From positions 1,302,001 to 1,366,000 of the forward strand of contig JAPXFQ010002153.1 of assembly GCA_028564705.1 (NCBI GenBank): 64,000 nucleotides of DNA, written 5' to 3'. A program made the translations under genes and the position numbers. Origin of the DNA: Apricaphanius iberus. Lineage: Eukaryota > Chordata > Actinopteri > Cyprinodontiformes > Aphaniidae. The notes beneath the pieces were generated by a model. The model saw only the letters and a program-made list of their open reading frames with translations. It was not told the DNA's origin and did no database searches. Of this stretch, positions 10,446 to 22,961 are shown one piece after another (the stretch's first letter is position 1; each line of letters begins with the position of its first letter).

Positions 10446-10990
10446 TCTGGTATTTATTGTTTTATTGCCCAAGGGGGAAGGGGTACTCGAGCCTTCTCTT
10501 AACAAAAGGCCACGTGGATTTTACCAATAAAGTGACTTCTTGCCAGCACAGATTCTGCTTGAAACTATGTATCTCTAAGAGGTCCTCCGTGCGTGCGTCA
10601 ACAGAACCTAGATACGCCTGTGTCGCCATTCACTTCCAATCAATGTATAAGACAGAACAAGACAGTTCGACAACCTTATTACTAATTAACAAAACTACCA
10701 CAGACATAAACTCACCAAACACTAAACAGGAAAACTCACCGTGTACCCATATTAGTAACTCAGCACGAAAATATCACAGGTTGCTTAAGGGAGCAACTCT
10801 GAGCATCTCAATTTCCGAATGCAAGCAGCTGAAATGTCTAAACTCATTCAACCCAGATAACAGCAATGAAATAATAATAAAACAACCATCTTACTTTCTT
10901 TCAGAAGGAAAGGGGATCCCCAGTTGTAAAGAAAAAAGTTGGTTGTGGTGAAAAAGAGAAACGACTCGTCAGTCGTGCGTAAAAAAAGGA
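10446..10990. other. Sequence beyond the minus-strand LTR-like segment; 164-codon reading frame considered chance
   Basis: The frame at 10457-10951 (+) is open for 164 codons but has no domain, no low-complexity or transmembrane pattern and no similarity that I recognise. It may be upstream U3 sequence of the LTR-like element. Confidence 0.35.
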
Positions 10991-10999
10991 AAAATGCGG

Positions 11000-11233
11000 A
11001 TCAAAAGTAAAAGCGATCTTTGAGGCTTTTTGACTTAACATGTAATCTTGACGTTGCTGACGCTGACAAAGCCCGTGGTCTGCATGTATCATTACTTTGT
11101 GGTCCAACATTAACTACAGGATAAAAGTTAGATTTTAGGACCAATTAATGCTGTGCAACACCAACGGTAACATTTTAGCATATATATGTCTATCCCAGAA
11201 GTTGAAAGATGTAAAATAGCATGATATAGTCCC
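11000..11233 (-). mobile_element. End of a TTAA-type MITE (TTAAAGGGACTATATCAT)
   Basis: The right edge is gcatgatatagtccctttaa. Reverse complemented it gives TTAAAGGGACTATATCAT, the start of a common fish TTAA-inserted MITE. Inward sequence (agaagttgaaagatg, agcattaattgg-like) agrees with that family from memory. The opposite end was not located. Confidence 0.45.
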
Positions 11234-13235
11234 TTTAAATCTAACTTTGCTTGGAGTATTGATCATATCTGTCTTAAATTTCATAGCAAGACATCCAAAC
11301 ACGTACTTCAAGACATTTTTTTTGTAAGGCAATGACATTTAAATAAAGAACTTAAAATGTATCAGATAAAAATATACCAAAAGTTGTCAGTCAAGGCAAC
11401 CTCAGTTTCATAAGCTGATATTTAGAGATCTTCCACAAAATAAAAAAGACACAGAAAAAAAAACACACAAAAAAACACCTGCTTCATGTAATGCACTTCT
11501 GCTCATTTTGCCAAAGCAGCAGTGTGCCATCAGGGGCACAGACAGGTGGTCTCTGCTATTGAGATTTTGGCAATGTTGCCTACTGTGGGTGGTTGAGCAA
11601 AGCCCCCTAGACCTTTGTATTTGTATCTGTTAGTCTTGTTTTTTGAGTGCTGGTGCATAGAGTTTGTGGTAGCGTTTGTATATAGCTTCTATACTGTTTG
11701 CCTTATGTGGGAAGGCTGCTATCACTCATAACTCCAGCTGAACAGTTGTACTTTTAGGGTTTCAGATTAATGGGATATAGATTTTTCACAAAATTCTGAT
11801 TGCAACTATTGCTGAGCAGTCATACGTTATTGTTTAAAGAAAAAGAAATAGGCATATTCACATTTTCTTAATTTACGATGTGTAACATGATACTAGTTTA
11901 GTTGAAACATTGTGCATAGTGACTTTAACATCTAATCATGTAGCACATTTTTAGAAAAAAAGTGCAACAATTTGATCCCTTCTCTTTGCCAAGTAAAGTT
12001 TTTGCAATACAAAAACAATAATCATAACATAAAAATATTTAACAAGACGCCAGGGGGTGGAGTGTTCGTTCACTGGAGTCACTCCTAAGTTCTCAGTAAA
12101 AGAAACAACAATCTTTAACCAAAAACATAACTTTTACAGCTGATGCCTCTATTGCGACTTGGAGTTTCAAATGGTAGTTAAAGGGGGAAAATCTCAATAT
12201 TGCTGGCTTCGGCTATCAATCTAGCACATTATGCCAAATCAGTATTAATGACAATACAGAATGGGTTTCCCCAGTCTTTTGCTGAAGACTAACTTTTTTA
12301 AATATACCACATTTTTCCACTGCCAAACATTTATTAATAATGCAAAACTGCTTTCATGGAAATAAATGTTGATACTTCAGACTTCCTCTCGCATCAGGCC
12401 ACACAGCGGTAATTTATTCATAAATCCATTTAATAATAAAGTCCCACTCGCCTATGTGGTCAGAGTCAAAGTGAAAAGGGAGTGAGAAAAATAGCTATTC
12501 GGGGATTGTTTTCTGGAATTTTACTTATTTATGAAGACGCCTTACAAAGTGCAGTCACATGAGAAGAAGCTGTCAGGTTGCCAGCGTGATCGCAGCCAAA
12601 GTCGTATACGCCACACAATGCTTCTAATTATGTCGCTGTCTCTTCTCTGTCAGAAAAGATCAAATGAATCAAAGCCTATATGGGAAAGAGTAAGTAAGCA
12701 ATTATGTTCTTTTGTCTGCTATCACTGCCAGTCAACAGTGGCTCGGCTTCTAAACGACACCGGAGCAAAAGTGGAGAGGGAGCTTTGATAGATGAAGTAA
12801 TAATTCAGCTGGATACAACATGTTAATAAAGGCGCAGCGTATCTCCATTCGTCATCACTCAAAAATGACTTGGTTGGTTATGTGATGCGGGCGAAGGAAG
12901 GGACTATAATCAAATCCTCTAGTAGTCTGAAGATTGCCTGGCATCACCCTGGTTCTCCTCTACTGGTAATGTTAATTAAACTCACATAAGAGGTGCATTG
13001 CCTGGGAAAAAAAGGTGGAAATGACACAGTTTTTGGGAAGCATCAATAGCAATTGGAAATATTTATCTCAATTTTGTCTCCTTTTTCGGCATTTCAAAAC
13101 AGGCATATTTGTGAAGTGCTCCTATCCGCCTGGATGGAAAGCATCTGTAAACTTCGTTCTGGACTTTGATGAGCCCACTCAAACACCAAAATAGACTTTG
13201 ACTCTTTTGAAGATTTTATTAAAACATAATTAATA
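11234..13235. other. Intronic DNA without recognised genes or repeats
   Basis: AT-rich single-copy-looking sequence. Reading frames (85 codons at most) are short and featureless. Conserved non-coding elements could be present but cannot be judged without alignment. Confidence 0.4.
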
Positions 13236-13237
13236 AT

Positions 13238-13400
13238 CACTATTGTTACAGGTCTTTTGCAGTCTCAAACAGGTTTCCCCTAGGATTGTTCTTTTTTGAG
13301 CTTCAACCCATCTTACGAAATACAAAAGCATGGCAGACTTCTGATTTTTATCTTGTTATTCTGAAAAGCCAAATATCTTCTTCCTTCCAAATTCTAATTT
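13238..13400 (-). mobile_element. Tc1-like repeat fragment, antisense
   Basis: The words caggtcttttgcagtctcaa, acaggtttcccctaggattg and caacccatctta match a fish Tc1-associated repeat whose fuller copy lies at about 40090-41420. Only a short part is preserved and no reading frame remains. Confidence 0.4.
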
Positions 13401-14760
13401 TGTCTTCTAAGACAATCCCAATGCAAGACACTCAAATTTGGTTCTTGTAATGTGAAAAAATGTGAAAATGTTCTAGGGATACAAATACTTTTTAAGGGCC
13501 TAACAGAGTATTTAAAATCTATTTCTTCTCAATATATCATTGTCTTACCATACCAGCATATTTCTATTTTTTATTTTAGCCAAACCGAAACCCTAATAAA
13601 GATCTTGTTCAATTGTACAGTCATTATGTAAATCCAGAGTGCTTAGAAGTCAATTGCTAACTATGCCTTCGTCCACTCCAACCAACTTCTGCAAGCTTTT
13701 ACTTTTCAAAGGAATAACAAAGCCATTTACTTGAATAAACACATCATTCTTACAAGGCAGCATATCTAATGGTTTGATATATCTTATTGAAAAAAAGCAG
13801 AGAAAGCCAAGGAATGATTTAGGTATAATGGTCAGATGTAAAAACAGAGCTTTCCTTTAAAGCGGTGCAGTCCACTGTTGATGGCAAAGCATTTTCAGTT
13901 ACGAAAAGCCAAGTCGACATTTTTGGACGGATTTTAACGGATCATCTCCACGTTCTGTGAAGATATACACAACTCCGGAACCTATTTCTAACACCATATT
14001 TTCAGCTATATAGCTTTTCTCGTATGTTTTAGTGATGGAAACGTTTTCCATAGGGATCATTGACATACTGAACATGAAAGGCATATGGAAATCCATGTGC
14101 CATTTATTAGGATGAGTTGTTCTCCCTCCTAATATCTACCTGAGAAAGAGTAAGCCCTATAGAAAAGTGGATGATATTATAGAGGTGTTTTTTTTGTCAC
14201 TTTGACATCCAGGTAACCCACTTTTGCTTCAGCATGTTTACTCTTTGATTATCGAGAGAGGTGAGGGAAGCACTATCTCTCAGCTGCCAAAGCCAGGCTG
14301 GCAGGCTGTCACAACACCGATGAAGACACATATACCACCTGGGTGTTTGTATGTGCGATACACAAAGCCATACACACACACACACATAGACACATATGGA
14401 CTGGGTTGTGCGCATGTTTACTAGTTCATACACACAGCACCAAAAGAAGACAAAAGCTTTTAGAAACAAACATGTTGCTCTGTTACTTTTTAGAGAAGCA
14501 GAACATGAATTCATTAAGGAATTATAAGTAGTCAAAACAATACGAGCCCAACCAGGTCACTGTTTTTTGGCTTTTTTTTTTATCGAAAGCAAATTAGCAA
14601 AGTTTCTGAATCACTTGTACTCATTTCTGTTAACAAGACGACTCCTAACACCTGGGGTAATTATTCTGGATTCATAAATACATATTGTTTAAATAGAAAC
14701 AGTTACAAGTATTTAACAAATTAAAATGTGGTCGCATTTGATCAGAGCCTCTAGATTTAC
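13401..14760. other. Intronic DNA; short (AC)n tract at 14372-14386
   Basis: An (AC)8 microsatellite lies at 14372-14386. Reading frames across it on both strands owe their openness to the dinucleotide repeat. Nothing else was recognised. Confidence 0.4.
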
Positions 14761-14785
14761 AAATAGCACTTCCGTTTTATTGTCT

Positions 14786-14882
14786 AGAAAAAAATAAATA
14801 AGGGAAATTTTCATTTTAAATGTATTTATTTTTTTATTTTAAATTTGATTTGCGGAATTTTTTTCCACCTTCTTGCCATGGA
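14786..14882 (+). repeat. 97-bp exact direct duplication, copy 1
   Basis: This 97-base AT-rich segment is identical, as read base by base, to 15860-15956. Copy 1 is bracketed by near-identical 20-base repeats at 14761-14780 and 14887-14906 (one mismatch), and cctctagatttac occurs at 14748 and again at 15010. The locus therefore has more than one layer of local duplication. Confidence 0.85.
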
Positions 14883-14906
14883 TTAAAAATAGCACCTCCG
14901 TTTTAT

Positions 14907-15859
14907 ATATTTGTTTCCCTTATAGTGATTCTTCTTTCTTCTCTTAAAAATAATTGTTTAATCACAATACATAGCTGTATTGTCTAAAGAGCTGTGGATC
15001 AATTAAGGTCCTCTAGATTTACCAAGACCCTCTTGGATGCTCTCCTGGCCTGGATGTAAATTTAGATGATCTGTAAAAGAGATGAGAGGTTTTTCGTGCA
15101 TTATAACTCCCTTGTCAAGATCTGACTTTAGGATTCGTGATAATACGCTTTATTTGTTTTTTTTAAAAGTTGTGCCGATGAACAGGGGGAAAAGTAGCAT
15201 AAATGGGAATCAGAGAATTAGGGCAGAGTCAACATTTGTTTGTGATTGGACATCTGGCATGTGTTTCGGGAAAACTGTTCCAGCTTGGGAATGCTTCGGC
15301 TGTGGCACACATGCAATCAGTGCAAGCTTCAAATGTGTGGTGTGCGTCGGTTGCTGAGATGAGAGGTTTTGCATCAATATTTGAACAAACCGCTCTTGCG
15401 TCTCTTTCTGTCGAGACCAGGCTGTTTTTTAGAGACTGGGAGGCACAGCAAAAAATATGTTCATGCATGTAGTTTCTGCAGCAAACACATCAGAAGTTAG
15501 AGTGGAAATGTACATCTTGAGGTATTTCTTTTTGTCTTAAGTTACAGGAAAACTTACTTAAGGACAAGGTGAGGCAGAACTCTAAGGAGGTCTTAGTCTA
15601 ATCTCATTCAAGTTTTGGAGACTGATTGGATGAAAAGAATTTAGGTATGTCCAGGAGGTGCAAACACCATATGGTTGTTGGGTGGGGAGAGCCTGATGTG
15701 CTTGGGTGATGAACACTAAACATGACCAGTCTTGCACAACCTTCAAAACAGCCTAGGTTCTCTTGTTGGAATGTGGAGGAATTCCATTTTTACAAACAAT
15801 TTTGATGATAAATGTCATTTTTTAGACACAGAAAGTGCATGATGGGACTGAAATTGAGA
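14907..15859. other. Intronic DNA between duplicate copies
   Basis: Overlapping reading frames at 15082-15472 on both strands are short and unlike known proteins. No repeat family was recognised. Confidence 0.4.
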
Positions 15860-15956
15860 AGAAAAAAATAAATAAGGGAAATTTTCATTTTAAATGTATT
15901 TATTTTTTTATTTTAAATTTGATTTGCGGAATTTTTTTCCACCTTCTTGCCATGGA
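15860..15956 (+). repeat. 97-bp exact direct duplication, copy 2
   Basis: Identical to 14786-14882, 1,074 bp downstream. No terminal repeat or tail marks it as a transposon. Identity over 97 bases in non-coding DNA points to a recent event, gene conversion, or an assembly artefact. Confidence 0.85.
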
Positions 15957-16435
15957 CATGTATGATCCTAACAGATGCTCCTCCGGGGCCTCTCACTATC
16001 CTCAACACCCACCTATCATCTGTTTCAGCAATCTCCTTCCACCCCGCTCCTCCTCTGTTAGCTTCACCTCTAATCCTCTGACTAGCCCATCCATCTGCTG
16101 CACGAATTAGTGTTGATTCTGCCTATGAAGGCCCACCACAACGGCCATACATAATTAATGCAGTGTTGACCACTGCCAAGCTGTATTTATTCATGTATTT
16201 ACACAGACACACTTTATAAAAGTCGGTGTTTACAACGAGGCAAAAATAATGAGCAATGAATCTACAAGCAGGTCTCTTTCAGCAGCAAATTTTACACCTT
16301 ATTCCTTTGACCTGTTAATTATGGTGATAAAAGTGCACATAATTTTGATCCAAAGTTGTAATTAGAATCTTCAGAAATTATTAATTGTTTTTAACTGGAA
16401 TCAAATTACCTTGATTCTTCTCCATCATACTCAAT
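15957..16435. other. Intronic DNA, nothing recognised
   Basis: AT-rich sequence with no supported gene, repeat or regulatory feature. Confidence 0.4.
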
Positions 16436-16614
16436 GTCGGGAGCCTTACTGTAAAAAAATAATAATACAAAATTTGTTTTAGTAACTCGCTATTTGTTCC
16501 AGGAATTTAGTTAATTTGTAACTGAATTACTCTATAATAAAAGTAATCAGTTATCTGGGAAAGTAACTGTTTGTGTTACTGTAAAAAAAAAAAGAGTTAT
16601 ATGTTGAAGAATTA

Positions 16615-16877
16615 GCATTTTTCTGACCATATTTAAAAAGTGTGTGTGAGAGAGGAAGGACGTCACTATGAGACTGTGCCTGTGACGTAGGCATTCACTC
16701 TCATGTACCAGTCTCAGCCAATCAGAAAATTCAATGACCATGAACATCAGCACTAAGACGTTTTTAGACCAAAAAATGTCGAATATATGCCCTTAAACTG
16801 AAAGATTGCATTGGTAAAAAAACCATTTATACAGTTTATAAGCAAAAAACTGGTTTTGGGGTTTAGTTACACTTTAA
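16615..16877 (-). mobile_element. TTAA-flanked MITE, family B, minus orientation (partial)
   Basis: The right edge reads ggggtttagttacactttaa with TTAA at 16874-16877. Reverse complemented, it matches 53056-53350: TTAAAGTGTAACTAAACCCC, then ttgcttataaactgt, tctaaaaacgt, gattggctgaga, and a ctctctc-acacac block. The other end is missing, so it is truncated. Confidence 0.6.
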
Positions 16878-17141
16878 AGAACATTTACTGTGCAAAAACG
16901 TATTAGAAGAATATACAATTCTTTTTTCCAAAATAATGCAGCACACAAATTCTCACAACATACAGATGAAGATATTTTAAATAAAATGAGAGCTAAATAT
17001 TATTAAAATAAAGCTAAAAATGTACATATTTAATATCACACAAAAAGAAACCAGCATATATTTAAATCAAAAATGCCCCAAGTTGAACAGGTTTCTTTTC
17101 TGTTAAAGGAATAACAACATTTAAACTTTGAATATCTAGTG

Positions 17142-17353
17142 CAGGGGACTGCAGATCCAGTGTCCTGGAACTTTTATAAGTGTCCCAGGTCCAACACACC
17201 TGAATCAAATTGCTTATTCACCTCCTCAGTATGCAGAGAAATTCTCCAGAGTCCTGTTAATGACCTGATTATTTGACTCAGGTGTGTTGAAGCAGAGATG
17301 CACCTAAAAGCTGCAGGACACCGGACCTCGAGGATTGGAGTCGCAGACCCCTG
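17142..17353. mobile_element. hAT-type MITE with CAGGGG ends and an 8-bp target-site duplication
   Basis: The 212-bp element starts caggggactgcagatcc and ends ggagtcgcagacccctg, giving CAGGGG…CCCCTG terminal repeats. It is an imperfect palindrome: one arm reads ccaacacacctgaatcaaa and the other ttgactcaggtgtgttg. Identical octamers atctagtg flank it at 17134-17141 and 17354-17361, the 8-bp duplication expected for hAT insertion. It carries no coding sequence and must have been moved in trans. Confidence 0.85.
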
Positions 17354-17623
17354 ATCTAGTGTGAAAACAAAACACTGAACATACGTATCCTTCCGTACCT
17401 CATACAAAGTATGAAGGCACAGCTTGACAACATCATCAGAATGCCTAATTGGAGTATGGTGGCATAGTCCAAATTTCTACCTTTGGTTAAATTTATATAT
17501 TTTCTACCTTATACCTTTATATTGAACGATACTAAGATGAATGAACAGACAGCTAGAGGTTTATCCTTTACTCAAAGTATTATGTTTAAAACAAAAGTAA
17601 ACAGTTTAACAATATAAAGTGTT

Positions 17624-17850
17624 TTTAAAGGGATATTCCACCCATGAGTAAAAGTGTCTGTGGTGCGATACTCCCCAGAGTTAGATAAGTAAGAATAGAT
17701 AGAATTTTGTAGCTAGCCCAGTAATTCCCCTTATCTGGCAGCAGTCCATTGCTTTAGCTTAGCATAAACCAATGTAACTGGATGGGAACTAGTAGCATGC
17801 TAGTAGTTCTTCTTTACTTACTTCGGTTTATACTAAGCTAAAGTTGAATT
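17624..17850 (+). mobile_element. TTAA-type MITE fragment (TTAAAGGGATATTCCACCC)
   Basis: It starts tttaaagggatattccaccc and includes ccattgctttagcttagcat and ggatgggaactagtagcat, words typical of a frequent fish MITE. The right end was not defined. Confidence 0.5.
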
Positions 17851-18565
17851 TGCTTGTCGCAATTTTACGACTTTGGCGTTAATTTTGTGGAAATAATTTC
17901 CATCATTTTTTACGTTCATTCTGCAAATCATTTTTTGAGTGTAGTTTACTTGTCAACTTGGTGCAAATACGTAGACATTTTAAACTTTATGCATGGAGCA
18001 CAGGTCACTGAATCAATAAAAAAAAGATTCCCATGAGAGCATCTGAGCATCATCTCAGACCTGGACACTACTCATTGCATCTCGTTATCTGGGAGCTGAC
18101 TGCATGCTGAAGAGTAACCGAAGAATAGAGCGCATCTGTAACTGCACTGTGCACAGACCGGTGGTGACAGATCGCTGCAGCCTAACTACTGATGCAAAGA
18201 GAGTACATGTAGTGGGATTTACTCCTGCTGAAGCAATCAGAAAAGCCATCGTTCAGACAGTCTTCCTGAATTCTGATCACTTCAATTGGAAAAATTTTCC
18301 CTGATTTCAAAACTATGGCCAAAGTGACCCTGCAGCCTTCATTACACACATGCTGGGCACAGTTCAGCTCTTGTAGGAGTGTTCGGAGTACACAGTTTAT
18401 TATATCAATTCATAGTAACGCACCACATTTAATGTTGAGTAACAATTACGACGTTGTAACATCGGAAACAGTAATTAGTTAGATTACCCCTTTAATGATA
18501 AAGGAATGCCCTCACCTAACACGATACCGCGGTTCTCTTGGATGGCGTTATTACCAACCCTGATT

Positions 18566-21500
18566 ATACTAAATACTATTAAGGTGTTTAGGTTAAATAA
18601 TTGTTTTTACCTTGCAACTGGTGCTTGTAAAAATGTATTTATTTGTGCTAAACAAGGTATACACACAAATGCAAATTTTTTAGTTGATAGATATTTTGCA
18701 TTTGCTCACCTATAGCCTACGAAGATGGATGTTAGGACAACTGAAGTTTACAAAATGATCTTAGGTATAACAGATATATGATAGGTATGCATAATTATTG
18801 TTTCTAAAACAAAAGAGGCGATAATTGATTTTAGGAAGAAGCTTCCACCAAGCCCTCCAGTTTTTATCCATGGACACTGTGTTGAAGTTGTACAGTATTA
18901 CAAATATCTTGGCACAATTAATGGTAACCATTTCACAGTTGAGGTGAAAATGTGTTATTCCTTTTTAATGTAGTCATTTTTAACGTTTTATTTGTTAGTT
19001 TTAGTCGCACACCGTAGAAGAAAAACAAAACAAAAAGAAACCCAGAGACTAACACTGTAAGGTTGTCTTTTGCAGCAAAATCATAGCGCTAAGTCTGTGA
19101 GCCCTTCCCCAGCGCTACAGAACAAGGGTCACAAGTAATGCTAAAGCTGTCCTTGCTGACACAAACCACCCACTTCACTGTCATTACAGGTTGCTGCCTT
19201 CTGCTCGCAGATCCATGGCGATAAAATGCAACACATTTGTCCCTGTTAATGCCTCATTAATAATCTGTGATGGTAAACGCAAATAGACAGATTATGGATG
19301 ATATTGTAATTACTTTATTGTATATGTACTGTATTTTATTTGCAATTGTTCTTTGCTAGCTACAAAACGGATTGCCACTTTGAGACAATGAAGTTTGTAT
19401 AATCTATTCTAAACTAATTTAATCATATTCAGTGTATAAGGGTAGGTATATTGCTGTTATATAAAACTATTGATATAGCTGGCATTCTGGATCTCTATAA
19501 ATTGGAAAGAGCACTGTGGCCGATCACAAAGGAAGGTGATCCAAGGAAAATTGAAAACATCTGTTTCCCTGTGGTAGACAGTGTTCCCTTTCATTATTCA
19601 ATAAGATCTTTGCACATATAAGCCCAGTAGAAACTGAATTGAAATCACCACCCTGGGAGAAAATTGACTCACAAAGAGAGTTTCTAAAAAACTATATTGC
19701 TCACACAATATCAATTAAATCACCCCTCCCCTCCCTCCCATAAAAAAAAGGAAAAAATAATGGTACATGTTTTTTAAACCAACACTACTCACAGGAACAT
19801 GCAGTCAGGAGAACAATCAGAGACGTAGCGGGGGGGAAAATCATTCTCATTAAAAAAAATAAAAACATTTTTGGGTGCAACTACAATTGAGAAAGTTAGT
19901 GTACTATCCAAAGCGGTCAAAACAGAACAGTGTAAGAATAAATGGTAATAATGACTCGCTGTATGCTGAAGAACCACTTAAATCTCTTTTATAATCAGCT
20001 GTATGCAGTGTTGTTTTTCTGTTTTAGACATACATTGTGTGGGGGCCAGAATATGGAGGGGATTATGGCACCGTAAAGGTCATATTATACCACACTATCC
20101 GGGTGGGAGTCAAATGTTTGTCAACAAATGTGAGAGATTTCAACCCTTTATAGCCTACTTAATTTTTACTAAGAAACATTTTTTTATTTCTGTATATTTG
20201 TTTCGCCAGCATATAAGATCAGCATTGCTATATAGAACCGCTTAACAAACTAGAGGGATTGATTGTAAGGAGTCTTTTCTCTGAAGAGGAACCAAGTTTT
20301 TTTTTATGCTGTTCCATTCCGGTTCACATTTTTGATCCAGAGATCAGGCTATGTGCTGAACCATCACTTAGGTCTAGCAGCACGCTTAAACTTAATACAG
20401 AAAAGCTACAGTGAAAAAAAAGATGGAGCATGAAACTTGTATACCTTTGCAAGAGGAGAGGATAATATACTGCATAACTGCACTGGCGTTTCATGACACC
20501 TACCTGACTTCAGAAAGGAAAACTGATATTATTTTCATTTGTCTTGCCTGCTGTGTGAACAGACATTACTAATCACAACACTTTTTAGTTCTTCTTCAAA
20601 TGATTTGAATATATTGTAGAAGTAATGCAGAAACAAATAGCAAAGGCATAATCAGTCTTTACCACTGAAATATCTCCTTTTGAATTTGCTCTCTCTTCTC
20701 TTTTCGTTGCACAATAGTAATATATTGTGAAGAGGCTAATAAATTGCAGACTGTCACAGAATAAAGCTAAAAATCATTCAAACTAAAGCGTAATTCATGT
20801 ATTATTCTGGGTTCTATGGCAAAAATAAGCATCTTCACATCCTCACAATTCCTCTAGGAAGGGGCTTGTTTCAGCAGATTTGATTTGAAAGTTCCCTTTA
20901 AAGTGATAAGAGTATAGATATTTGTTTGAGGCTTCATCTGCCACAACAGCTCAACCTTTAGGGCTTTAGGGATTGGACTGAGTCCATCAGCTGTAAATCC
21001 AAACTACTCAGTGAGACAATATTAGGCTTGTAAATCTCCCCAACACTTGAGGTGGGTCGTAGGGAATATTTGACAGGGATTAATTTAGTTTCTTAATCAT
21101 TTTTACGGATATAGTATACTTATCGAGCCTTTAGATTGTTTACCCAACCAAGTACAATGGCTCTGACTTTTTTTAAAATAAATTACAGAAGTATGCGTTG
21201 CATTCATCTAAAAGCTTTAAAGGAAATCCTTGACAGTCATGAAGCGAACTATTACATCCATGCCTGGTATATTTCACACAATCATAGCAGGCTTTTTTCT
21301 CATGTGAGTTTTTCCGTTCTGCTTTGATTTCTGGTGAAAGCAGAATCCCTTTAGCATAGTAAAGATCGGCTGCTGATCATCATTCTATGGCTGATACATC
21401 AGATGGTTAAAATCTTTGAAATCACCTGTCCAACTTGCTCTGAAAGAACGTGGCTGTCTGCCTTAAGATGAACGGCAATACTTGTTGGCAATGGTTTTCT

Positions 21501-21568
21501 TTAAACTTATCTGCAAGTCAAAGATCCATGATACACACTATAACTTTTAGTGTGGATCTTATATTCAT
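18566..21568. other. Intronic DNA without recognised genes or repeats
   Basis: AT-rich sequence with only short reading frames. No splice-flanked conserved coding block was seen. Confidence 0.4.
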
Positions 21569-21895
21569 ATTATTAGAGATGCAGTGATACCACTTTTTTC
21601 CAACCAATACAATACCGATACTTGGATTTGAGTACTTCCTGATACATAGTATCAATACCGATACTTCTACCACACACAAAAAAAATGCAATTAATTGGAA
21701 AAAGTTTTTTTTTTCTGCTCTAATTGTTATAAAAGACAATGTTCAATTAGATTTAAAAAAATGAAATATTACTAACAATGACCAAAATTTCAAGGGAAAA
21801 ATAAACATTTTCTGTGATATCGCAGTTTCCACATTTTAAGTATCGGTTCATGGTATCAGTTAACTATAACCGATACAGATACAGTGTATAAGAGC
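21569..21895. mobile_element. hAT-like fragment rich in CCGATAC motifs
   Basis: It starts attagagatgcagtgatacc and contains several aataccgatactt words, then tatcggttcatggtatc and accgatacagatac near the end. Fish hAT elements starting TAGAGATGCACCGATA carry this motif set. Both ends are degraded. Confidence 0.45.
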
Positions 21896-21906
21896 AGTAT
21901 AAGCCC

Positions 21907-22961
21907 CAGTGTTTCCCACACAAATGTGTGGCGTAGCTTCAACTACGACCCCCACAGATTCAGCACAGACCAGTTTCGATTTTCTTTTTTATGCTATTTT
22001 ACACACACCTCCAATAGTACCCGATAGCAGCCGCAGCACCTCCGCCTCTTCCTCTCTCTTTCTCAAACAGCTTGGGTCTGTGTGATAGCAGAGGGATATA
22101 TCTGCAGGCGGACAGTTTGCGCAATGTTTCTGATTCCCCTCAACTAAAGCCGTTTTGAATCCAAAATAGGTCACTTACTTGATTCTTATATGTCTGATGA
22201 GGAAACCAACCACCTCTAATTATTGACACACAGCAATGACCCGCAAGTTTCAGAACGGTCTTTATTTGACTGAAAGAAACTGCAGTTTAAATTACTTTTT
22301 AAATCTTCCTAGTTATTTAGGATAAAAAAAAATTTCAACCAACCTCAAGTCTTGTTTCCTTTCATTTCGAGTGAGTTTTTAGAATGATTAATAAAGGATT
22401 ATTCCTAAACGTTCACTGCTGCTGAGCATGGGCATATCCAGGAGGTTAATATAGAGGGGCTAAAAGGCACCAAGGTGGGTCTTTGAATCTAGCACTAAAA
22501 ATAAAACCAGACAGTGGGGACCGAATCTGAGCTGGTCACATTTTAGAGGTTACTTCTGTTAAAATGACATTTAAAAGCACTTGGTTTTACTAAGATCTAT
22601 GTGACAATGTAGCCTCTAACTCTGCTTGCGTTTCAAACAATTAAAAGTGATTGTCGAAAACTAAAATACAATCACAAATAAAAAGATTGCAATTTTTCAC
22701 AAAAGGTTTTTCACAAAGAAGTGTAGGAACTGTTTAATTTTAATACATAAATACTGTAAAATTCAATAATTTAATTTGTATTAATTAGTAGTATTAGTAG
22801 TAATACCCCATGTAGTAAACTTCCCTGTTGGTTAATTACAACATTATTAACCTTTAGGACCCCCTTCTATTTGTCAGACACAGGGCAGTCCTCATGCACA
22901 TTCCCCTCAATTGGGGGCGGGCAACCGCCACAAATTGATTTTAAATCTGTGGGTAACACTG
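21907..22961. mobile_element. Non-autonomous hAT element with CAGTGTTTCCCACA ends (about 1.06 kb)
   Basis: The left end is cagtgtttcccacacaaatg. The right end, reverse complemented, is cagtgttacccacagattt. Terminal repeats of this kind mark a common fish hAT group. The flanking octamers (ataagccc and taaagtaa) do not match, so the target duplication is lost or the ends are from different events. No transposase is recognisable. Confidence 0.6.

Larger units (their letters stand above)
16436..18565. mobile_element. Possible outer hAT-like remnant with GTAAC-type ends, carrying nested MITEs
   Basis: The left part contains ttagtaactcgc, gtaactgaattactc and agtaatcagtta. The right part contains catagtaacgcacc, acagtaattagttagatta and gcgttattaccaaccctga. 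A fish hAT group has ends of this kind (AGGGTTGGTAATAACG and runs of taacgcgttac / gtaattagttac). The two ends face each other and enclose MITEs at 16615, 17142 and 17624. Pairing them as one element is an inference. Confidence 0.3.

Noticed and set aside
10457..10951. 164-codon open reading frame on the plus strand
   Set aside because: No domain, motif or splice context. It adjoins an LTR-like segment and is better explained by chance in moderately GC-balanced sequence.
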